NCBI RefSeq assembly: GCF_030695125.1
Contig: NZ_JAUYTP010000022.1
Location: 1 to 64,000 of the forward strand
Reading direction: 5' to 3'
DNA length: 64,000 nucleotides
Source of the DNA: Allobosea sp.
GTDB taxonomy: Bacteria; Pseudomonadota; Alphaproteobacteria; Rhizobiales; Beijerinckiaceae
Shown: piece after piece, positions 57,955 through 64,000 of the stretch
Position numbering within the stretch: the first letter of the stretch is position 1
Layout of the letters: every line of letters starts with the position of its first letter
Translations under genes and position numbers: made by a program
The notes under the pieces: model-generated
Told to the model about the DNA's origin: nothing
What the model saw: the letters and a program-made list of their open reading frames with translations, nothing else
The model's database searches: none

Positions 57955-58392
57955 ATGCCTCTCCACCTTCTCAAGCTCTGCGTCGGCGCCGAATCGATCG
58001 GCGATCTGGAAGACTGGATCGAGGAGCGGCTGACGCTGGAGCGGCGGCTGGGCCGCACGGCCGAGCAGATCCACACGACGCGCATGGTGCCCAAGCGCCT
58101 CGACGAGCTGCTCGACGGCGGCTCGCTCTACTGGGTGATCAAGGGCCAGATCGCGGCGCGGCAGAGGCTGCTGGCGGTGCGCCCCTTCACCGATGGCGAT
58201 GGCATCGGCCGCTGCCATCTCGTGCTGGAGCCGGTCGTCGTGCCGCTGGAGCCGCGCCCGTGCCGGCCTTTCCAGGGCTGGCGCTACCTCACCGACAAGG
58301 ATGCGCCGCGCGACATCGACGGCCGCAGCGGCGATCTCGGCGCGATGCCGGAGGCGCTGCGGCGGGAGCTGGCGGAGCTGGGGCTGCTGTAA
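57955..58392 (+). CDS. DUF1489 family protein
   Basis: 145 residues, cytosolic. It fits DUF1489 throughout: PLHLLKLCVGAESIGDLEDW, IHTTRMVPKRLDELLDGGSL, YWVIKGQIAARQRLLAVRPF and the terminal RPFQGWRYLTDKDAPRDI. The family is frequent in alphaproteobacteria but has no known function. The ATG follows a GC-rich leader; no strong ribosome binding site is seen. Confidence 0.93.
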   Translation: MPLHLLKLCVGAESIGDLEDWIEERLTLERRLGRTAEQIHTTRMVPKRLDELLDGGSLYWVIKGQIAARQRLLAVRPFTDGDGIGRCHLVLEPVVVPLEPRPCRPFQGWRYLTDKDAPRDIDGRSGDLGAMPEALRRELAELGLL

Positions 58393-58448
58393 ACGTCCTC
58401 TGTCGCTCGCGATGCAGTGCAGAACGGGACGGGGGCGGCTCCGGCCGC

Positions 58449-60194
58449 TCAGCGGACCTCGATGCTGCGCCTCGCCAGCACGCTGAGGCCGTCGCCCGCC
58501 TTGAGGATGTAGCGGATGTCGTAGCGTCCCGGCTGGTCGGGCGCTGCGAGCCGGCCATCCGAGGCAGCCTGCGTATAGACATAGCTCAGCTCGCCGCTGG
58601 TCTCGCGGGAGCCGGCCGGGACGAGGTCGACATAGTCGCCCTCGCCATTGGGGCCTTGCCATGACACGGCAAAGTCCTCTCCCGGCCGGACGCTGGCGGG
58701 GGCTTCGAGGCTGGCCGTGGCGGCCCTGACGGTCAGCGGCACCTCGGCGAGAATCGTGTGTCCTCCGGCCGCCGCGAGGACATAGCGGATGCGGTAGGCG
58801 CCGGGAGCGCCGGGCGCCCGGAGCGCCACGGTTTCCTGGTCCTCGGACTGCTCGACATAGGCATAGGCGAGCTCGCCTGAGGCGTCGCGATGCCCCTGTC
58901 GCACCAGATCGACATAGTCTCCCGCCGCGCCGGGACCGCGCCAGTGGACCGAGATATTGGAGCCGGCCACCGCATCGGGCGGGAAGGCGAGCGTCGCCAC
59001 GGAGGGCGTGACCTCCAGCGGGATGGCGACCAGCGACTTGCGGCCGTCCGGGGCGGCGAGGATGTAGCGCAGCTGATAGGGACCGGCCTCGCCGGGAGCC
59101 TTCAGCCGGACCGGGTTGCCGCTGTCGAGATAGGCATAGGCAATCTCGCCATCGGGCGCCGTATGTCCGCGGCGGACGAGATCGACATAATCGCCCGGTT
59201 GGCCGGGTCCCTTCCAGGACACGTCGAAGCTCGTGCCGGCCGCGATGCGGGCCGGGGCCTCGAGCGCATGGGGGGCGTCGGCCACCTCGATGCGCGTCGT
59301 CGCCAGCGCATGCCGACCGTCGGGACCCATCCAGACATAGCGCAGCTCATAGCTGCCGGGCCGGCCGGGCGCGCGCAGTGTCGCGCCCTTGCCGCCCTCG
59401 ACATAGACGTAAGACAGCTCCGCGTCGAAGCCCTTGCTCCCGGCCGGGACGATGTCGAGATAGTCGCCGGCGGCGCCGGGGCCGGTCCAGTCCGCGGCGA
59501 AGCTCTGGCCGATGCTCGGCTTCGCGCCGGTCCGGACCGTCGCCGGCGGCCGTTTGACGGCCTGTGCCGCCGCGGGGCGGACCGTGCCGCTGACGGTGGT
59601 CTTGAGCGCATCCTGCAGCTGCGCGGCGTTGTTGGCCGCGATGTAGCGGCCCCCGGTCTTCTCGGCCAGGCAGGCGACCTTGCGGCCGTCCTCGCGCGAC
59701 AGGTCGAAGCCGACGACATGTGCCGTGAAGCCGACCCCCGCCTTGGCGAGCTCGGCCCCCAGCGCGCAGGGGTCAGCCTGGCAGGTCTCGATCCCGTCGG
59801 TGATCAGGATGACGGTGGCCTTCTCTTCGGTGTAGCGCAGCGCGATGGCGGCCTGCCTGACCGCCTCCGTCAGCGGCGTCTTGCCGAGGAAGCGCAGTTT
59901 CCCGGCTGCTTCGTTGATCGCATTGGCCTTGTTGCGGCCCGGCGCCACCACCAGTTCGATGTCCGCGCAATTGCCCTTTTCGCGATGGCCATAGGCGAGC
60001 AGGCCGATCTCTTTCTCCGGTACCATCCCGCCCAGGACAGTTCTCAGCGCCTCGCGGGCGATCTCGAGCTTGGGCTTGCCGTCGATCCGGCCCCACATGG
60101 AGCCCGAGGCGTCGAGCACGATCAGGGATTGCTCGGCCCTTGCCGGGGTGGCCACCGCCAGCAACACGCCCAGGGCTATCATCCAGATCCGCAT
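58449..60194 (-). CDS. Secreted VWA-domain protein with four Ig-like repeats
   Basis: 581 residues. The signal peptide RIWMIALGVLLAVATPARA ends at residue 20. A von Willebrand A domain (about 22-200) has the MIDAS start LIVLDASGSMWGR (Asp28, Ser30, Ser32), and ITDGIETC with the second metal Asp. Then four repeats of about 90 residues (218-305, 309-397, 400-490, 495-581) share W-x-GP-x(4)-GDY-x-D(L/I)V, (A/S)Y(A/V)Y and G-x-Y-x-(L/I)RY(V/I). Such domains suggest binding to cell surfaces or proteins. It is periplasmic or surface-exposed; no pilus genes nearby. Confidence 0.85.
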   Translation of the reverse strand: MRIWMIALGVLLAVATPARAEQSLIVLDASGSMWGRIDGKPKLEIAREALRTVLGGMVPEKEIGLLAYGHREKGNCADIELVVAPGRNKANAINEAAGKLRFLGKTPLTEAVRQAAIALRYTEEKATVILITDGIETCQADPCALGAELAKAGVGFTAHVVGFDLSREDGRKVACLAEKTGGRYIAANNAAQLQDALKTTVSGTVRPAAAQAVKRPPATVRTGAKPSIGQSFAADWTGPGAAGDYLDIVPAGSKGFDAELSYVYVEGGKGATLRAPGRPGSYELRYVWMGPDGRHALATTRIEVADAPHALEAPARIAAGTSFDVSWKGPGQPGDYVDLVRRGHTAPDGEIAYAYLDSGNPVRLKAPGEAGPYQLRYILAAPDGRKSLVAIPLEVTPSVATLAFPPDAVAGSNISVHWRGPGAAGDYVDLVRQGHRDASGELAYAYVEQSEDQETVALRAPGAPGAYRIRYVLAAAGGHTILAEVPLTVRAATASLEAPASVRPGEDFAVSWQGPNGEGDYVDLVPAGSRETSGELSYVYTQAASDGRLAAPDQPGRYDIRYILKAGDGLSVLARRSIEVR

Positions 60195-60334
60195 CAACGC
60201 CTCCGTGCCGAGCCACTTCAGGGGGAGGCCGCGTCCAGCCGAGCCTCCGCCAGAGATAACGGCCATGCTGCCGAACGGGAAGGGGATCGACGGGAAACAG
60301 CGCGTGGCGGCTCAGGCCTGCGTCCTCGACTTCT

Positions 60335-61183
60335 TCAAACCGCGATGTTGTCGATCAGCCGCGTCGCGCCGAGCCGCGCCGCGACCAAAATCCGGATCGG
60401 TCCGTCGGCGAGCGAGGTCACCGGGGCCAGCGTTACGGCATGGCGGGCCTCGAGATAATCGAGTTCGAATCCCGCCGAAATGATCTCGCCCTGGGCCTCG
60501 CCGACGGCGCGGAAGAGGTCCTCGCGGTTGCGGATGCGGACCGCCAGCGCCTGCATCACTGTATGCAGCAGCGGCGCCAGCGCGCGGTCCTGCGGCGCGA
60601 GGTAGCGGTTGCGCGAGGACATGGCGAGGCCGTCGGCCTCGCGGAAGGTCGGCAGCGGCACGATCTCGATGCCGAGGTCGAGATCGGCCGCCATGCGGGT
60701 CACGACCTTGAGCTGCTGGTAGTCCTTCTCGCCGAAGACCGCGAGATCGGCGCGCGACTGGGTGAACAGCTTGCAGCAGATTGTCGCGACGCCCTCGAAA
60801 TGGGTCGGCCGGAAGCGGTCGTCGAGCCCGACCGCGGCCGGCCCCAGCAGCAGCACGCGGGTGGCGAAGCCGGCCGGGTACATCTCCTCGACGGGCGGGA
60901 AGAACACCGCATCGGCGCCGGCGGCGACCAGCTTGGCGCAGTCGTCGTCGAAGGTGCGCGGATACTTCTTGAAGTCCTCATGCGGTGCGAACTGCGTCGG
61001 ATTGACGAAGATCGTGACGATGACGCGCTGTGCGCGCCGCTGCGCTTCCTTGACGAGCGCGATATGGCCTTCATGGAGCGCGCCCATCGTCGGCACGAGG
61101 CCGACCTTCTCGCCCGCGGCATGCCAGCCCGCGACGGCCTGCCGCATCGCGGCGACGGTCTCGAAGATCGCGATCCCGGTCAT
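60335..61183 (-). CDS. panC: Pantothenate synthetase
   Basis: PanC joins pantoate and beta-alanine with ATP in coenzyme A biosynthesis. It has 282 residues, standard. Motifs: LVPTMGALHEGHIALVKEA with the HxGH ATP site, VTIFVNPTQFAPHEDFKKYP, FGEKDYQQLKVVTRMAADLD and the second ATP loop MSSRNRYLAPQDRA. panB is not adjacent. It is divergent from the VWA-like/DnaJ pair, with 90 bases between them. Confidence 0.97.
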   Translation of the reverse strand: MTGIAIFETVAAMRQAVAGWHAAGEKVGLVPTMGALHEGHIALVKEAQRRAQRVIVTIFVNPTQFAPHEDFKKYPRTFDDDCAKLVAAGADAVFFPPVEEMYPAGFATRVLLLGPAAVGLDDRFRPTHFEGVATICCKLFTQSRADLAVFGEKDYQQLKVVTRMAADLDLGIEIVPLPTFREADGLAMSSRNRYLAPQDRALAPLLHTVMQALAVRIRNREDLFRAVGEAQGEIISAGFELDYLEARHAVTLAPVTSLADGPIRILVAARLGATRLIDNIAV

Positions 61184-61273
61184 GGCGCTTCTTTCGTCAA
61201 TGGGCTGTGCAGTCGGTCATGTCGCGTCGGGGGACGGGTAGCAAATGTCCGGCAAACCGCCAATATCAAGGCG

Positions 61274-62017
61274 ATGACGGACAAGAGCGACAAGGCACTG
61301 GACAAGCGGGCCGGCACGGGCGTGGCGGCGGGCCGTTCGGCGCCCGGCGAGATCGACCGCTTCCTGGGGGCGGCGAAGCAGCTCGCGCCGCTGGCGACCG
61401 GGCAGGCGGGCCGCCTCGTCTTCGCGCTCGACGCGACGATGAGCCGCCAGCCGAGCTGGGACCTTGCCTGCTCGCTGCAGGCGCGGATGTTCGAGGTCGC
61501 GGCGACGAGCGGCGGGCTCGCCGTGCAGCTCGTCTATTTCCGCGGGCTGGCCGAATGCCGCGCCTCGAGCTGGGTCGGCGAGCCGCGCCGGCTGAACGGG
61601 CTGATGTCGGGCATTGCCTGCCAGGGCGGCCAGACGCAGATCGCCCGTGTTCTCAAGCATGTCCGCGACGAGGCGCGCAGCGTGCCGATCCGTGCCTTCG
61701 TCTTCGTCGGCGATGCGATGGAGGAGGAGGTCGATGCGCTCGCCGGTCTGGCGGGCGAGCTCGGCCTGCGCGGCATCCGCGGCTTCCTGTTCCAGGAGGG
61801 GCATGATCCCGCCGCAAGCGCGGCCTTCGCCACCATGGCCCGGCTGACCGGCGGCGCCCATGCCCGCTTCGACGCGGCCGCACCCGATTCGCTGCTCGAT
61901 CTGCTGCGCGCCGCCGCCGCCTATGCGGCGGGCGGGCGCGAGGCGATGCTGAAGCTCGCCGCCGGCAGCCCGGCCGTGCGCGGGCTGCTGGGATCAATGG
62001 ACGGAGGTCGGCGGTGA
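61274..62017 (+). CDS. Conserved VWA-like protein coupled to a DnaJ-domain gene
   Basis: 247 residues, soluble. The fold looks VWA-like: the first strand LVFALDATMSRQPSWDLACS has D-x-T-x-S in place of the classical D-x-S-x-S; later RAFVFVGDAMEEEVDALAGL is like the second metal loop. The first 25 residues are polar. It is found, to my knowledge, next to DnaJ-type genes in rhizobia. The stop overlaps the GTG start of the next gene, implying coupled translation and a shared function. No assigned role. Confidence 0.75.
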   Translation: MTDKSDKALDKRAGTGVAAGRSAPGEIDRFLGAAKQLAPLATGQAGRLVFALDATMSRQPSWDLACSLQARMFEVAATSGGLAVQLVYFRGLAECRASSWVGEPRRLNGLMSGIACQGGQTQIARVLKHVRDEARSVPIRAFVFVGDAMEEEVDALAGLAGELGLRGIRGFLFQEGHDPAASAAFATMARLTGGAHARFDAAAPDSLLDLLRAAAAYAAGGREAMLKLAAGSPAVRGLLGSMDGGRR

Positions 62018-62727
62018 CGCTGCTTTACGGGATCGCCGCCGTTCTGCTGATCTGGTGGCTGTCGAAGCTGTTTGCGAGCACCAATCCGAAGGTGCTCGCC
62101 AAGGCGCTCAAGGGCGGAGGTGGGGTGCTGTCGCTGGGCGTCGCCGCCCTGCTGATGATGCGCGGCCGCGCCGACATGGCGATCTTCGTCGGCGGCATCG
62201 GCGCCTGGCTGCTCGGCTGGAGCGCGACCGGGCCCGGCGGCATCCGCTTTCCCTGGGGGGCGTCCTCGACCGAGACGCCTGGGGCGCGCTCGCGCGTCGC
62301 CTCGCAGCTGCTGGCGATGGAACTCGATCATGACAGCGGCGGCATGACCGGGACGGTCAGCGCCGGCCGCTTCGCCGGCCGCAGCCTCGATGATCTGACG
62401 CTGGCGGAGATTGCCGATCTGATGCGCGAATGCCTCGCGCAGGATCCCGAGGGCGCCCGCCTGCTAGAGGCTTATCTCGACCGCCGGTCGCCCGGCTGGC
62501 GTGAAGACGCTGATCGTCACCGCGACGCGGGGCAGGGCCGCGCGACGGGCTCGGGCGCGATGTCGCATCAGGAGGCCTACGAGATCCTGGGGCTTCAGCC
62601 TGGGGCGGGAGAGGAGGCGGTCCGCGAGGCCCATCGCGCCCTGATGAAGCGCATCCACCCGGATGCCGGGGGCACCAGCGGACTTGCCGCCCGCGTCAAC
62701 CAGGCCAAGGACGTCCTTCTGAAGTGA
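62014..62727 (+). CDS. Membrane-anchored J-domain protein
   Basis: 237 residues from a GTG overlapping the stop of the VWA-like gene. Two or three N-terminal hydrophobic segments (LLYGIAAVLLIWWLSKLF, VLSLGVAALLMMR, MAIFVGGIGAWLLGWS) anchor it. A middle acidic region (about 88-160) leads to a C-terminal J domain (183-237): YEILGLQPGAGEEAVREAHR with HPD at 215-217, the Hsp70-stimulating motif. The layout is like Tim14/DjlA. Partner is presumably DnaK, and the VWA-like protein by coupling. Confidence 0.85.
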   Translation: MTLLYGIAAVLLIWWLSKLFASTNPKVLAKALKGGGGVLSLGVAALLMMRGRADMAIFVGGIGAWLLGWSATGPGGIRFPWGASSTETPGARSRVASQLLAMELDHDSGGMTGTVSAGRFAGRSLDDLTLAEIADLMRECLAQDPEGARLLEAYLDRRSPGWREDADRHRDAGQGRATGSGAMSHQEAYEILGLQPGAGEEAVREAHRALMKRIHPDAGGTSGLAARVNQAKDVLLK

Positions 62728-62790
62728 GCCGCCGGCGGGAAACAGGGATGAGGTCTGGTACGACATGTCAGCGATCCTTGTCCTTGTCCG

Positions 62791-64000
62791 TCAGCCGCGG
62801 GCGGCGAAGCAGGCGAAGCCGTCGCGCTTGAGCCTGGCGCAGGCCCGCTCGGCATCCTTGGAGTCGTCGAAGCCGGCGAAGCGGGCGCGGAACAGCGTCG
62901 TGCCGCCCTTTTCGACCTTTTCCGTCAGCGGCGTTGCGTCGGCGAGGGGGCCCGCCGCCTTGGTCCGGGCCCGGGCCAGGATGTCCCTGGCCTTGGCCTC
63001 GTCGTCGGTGGCGCCGAGCTGAATGATCCACTTGCCGGCCGTGGCGACGACGGGGCGGCTCTCGCTGGTCCTGGCCGGCTCGGCGGCCTTCTCGGCCACC
63101 TTGGCGAGCGTGGTCACGCCAGCGTCCGGGGCGGGCGGGACGTGAACCGCTGCGACCTTGACGGGCTGGGCGGCCTCAGGCTCGGCCACCTTCGCGATCG
63201 AGGAGGTGACGTCGACATTCGCCGGCGGCCGCAGGATCTTGCCGTCGGCGGCGGGGGCGCCGATCGACCAGCGCATGGCGGGCGGCGTCGTTGTCGCGGC
63301 GACCGGGCGCATGCCGGAGAGCTGCAGCTGCTGCGCACCGGCGCTGACCGGACGCGGCGGGGCGATCGGGGTGGTGGTCGGCACCGGAGCGTAGGCGCGG
63401 GCGGCGGCGGGGAGCGGCGCCTGCGTTTCGACGCGCGGACGCGGCACCGGCAGCGGGGCAGGCTCGGCGACGGCGGCGGCCACGACCGGCGCGGCCGGGC
63501 GCGGACGCTCCTGGATGCGCTCGGGTGCCCGCTCGGGAGCGCGCTCCTCGGCCTCGGGCGCCTCGGCGACGAGGGTCGAGGCGCGGCCGCTGGTCGCGGC
63601 CCTGGGCAGCGTCGCGACGACGAGATCGGCCATGATCTTGTCGCGCGAGGCGCCGGAGCGGCCGCCCAGCACCACCGAGACGACATGGCGGCCGTCGGCC
63701 TTGGCCGAGGTCATCAGGTTGAAGCCCGAGAGGCGGGTGTAGCCGGTCTTGATCCCGTCCACGCCTTCGATGCGGCCGAGCAGCTTGTTGTGGTTGCGAT
63801 AGGCGCCGCCGGCGTAGTTGAACACGCGGGTCGAGAACATCGGGTAGTAGCGCGGGAAACGCTCCTGGATGGCGCGGGCGAGGATCGTCAGATCGCGCGC
63901 CGTGGTCATGTTCGGCGGGCTGTGAGGCAGGCCGTGGGGGTTGTAGAAGGTCGTGCGGCCCATGCCGAGCGAGCGGGCCCGCGCCGTCATCATGCGGGCG
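62791..64000 (-). CDS. D-alanyl-D-alanine carboxypeptidase with SPOR domain (5' end outside window)
   Basis: Penicillin-binding protein of the DacA family; about 403 residues in the window. It trims the terminal D-Ala of peptidoglycan stem peptides. The visible part of the catalytic domain includes FYNPHGLPHSPPNMTTARDL and the third active-site motif GIKTGYTRLSGFNLMTSAK (KTG box); SxxK and SxN lie upstream. A long Pro/Ala linker (about residues 135-320) joins it to a C-terminal SPOR domain (WIIQLGATDDEAKARDILAR ... FRARFAGFDDSKDAERACAR), which binds denuded septal glycan. Thus a septum-directed enzyme. Confidence 0.93.
   Translation of the reverse strand, partial: ARMMTARARSLGMGRTTFYNPHGLPHSPPNMTTARDLTILARAIQERFPRYYPMFSTRVFNYAGGAYRNHNKLLGRIEGVDGIKTGYTRLSGFNLMTSAKADGRHVVSVVLGGRSGASRDKIMADLVVATLPRAATSGRASTLVAEAPEAEERAPERAPERIQERPRPAAPVVAAAVAEPAPLPVPRPRVETQAPLPAAARAYAPVPTTTPIAPPRPVSAGAQQLQLSGMRPVAATTTPPAMRWSIGAPAADGKILRPPANVDVTSSIAKVAEPEAAQPVKVAAVHVPPAPDAGVTTLAKVAEKAAEPARTSESRPVVATAGKWIIQLGATDDEAKARDILARARTKAAGPLADATPLTEKVEKGGTTLFRARFAGFDDSKDAERACARLKRDGFACFAARG

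Overview
The window looks like a piece of a high-GC alphaproteobacterial chromosome, most likely Hyphomicrobiales (Rhizobiales). A Bosea/Methylobacterium-like genome would fit, but the genus is only a guess. Reasons: the ribosomal cluster order ends rpsM-rpsK-rpoA-rplQ with no rpsD and has adk directly after secY; DUF1489 and Porin_2-type proteins are present; starts are ATG/GTG/TTG with GGAG-type ribosome binding sites; and CTCGGG- and GCGAGCGCAGCGAAG-type intergenic palindromes are scattered throughout.

Layout. 1-15.7 kb: the end of tuf, then the S10, spc and alpha ribosomal clusters (rpsJ to rplQ) with secY, adk and rpoA, closed by a strong terminator. A TPR-protein gene is inserted between adk and rpsM, a palindromic repeat sits between rpsM and rpsK, and a perfect 17-bp hairpin lies between rplR and rpsE. 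15.9-32.9 kb: an orphan TTT-type binding protein, a stand-alone BLUF photoreceptor divergent from a Deg-type protease, rarA, a 687-residue protein of unknown function, a porin with an acidic tract, crcB plus an RluC-family pseudouridine synthase, a HAD phosphatase, pccA, a GST and a YdcF-like protein. 32.9-43 kb: small conserved proteins, a rhodanese, an HWE-type histidine kinase, a gamma-glutamylcyclotransferase-like protein, isovaleryl-CoA dehydrogenase, a CorA/ZntB transporter, two tandem GH25 lysozymes, MgtE, tRNA-Leu(GAG) and a tiny orphan SpoA/FliN-like protein. 43-54.8 kb: lipB, mccB, small membrane and secreted proteins, a type ISP-like DNA methyltransferase gene broken by an out-of-frame internal deletion, a GGDEF/EAL protein, an SDR and a CDF-like membrane protein. 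54.8-64 kb: mccA, a second SDR, DUF1489, a VWA protein with four Ig-like repeats, panC, a VWA-like/DnaJ gene pair and the 3' part of a D,D-carboxypeptidase with a SPOR domain.

Functional links. ivd, mccB and mccA supply three consecutive-pathway components of leucine catabolism but lie in three separate loci; pccA (propionyl-CoA carboxylase alpha) is present without pccB. Magnesium/divalent transport is represented twice (MgtE, CorA/ZntB), and peptidoglycan turnover by two GH25 enzymes and the carboxypeptidase.

No intact mobile element, CRISPR array, phage or defence island is visible. The only restriction-modification-like locus is disrupted. No intergenic stretch exceeds 300 bases. The most noteworthy non-coding signal is a set of ten intergenic palindromes, most with GTCAT...ATGAC ends but different stems.
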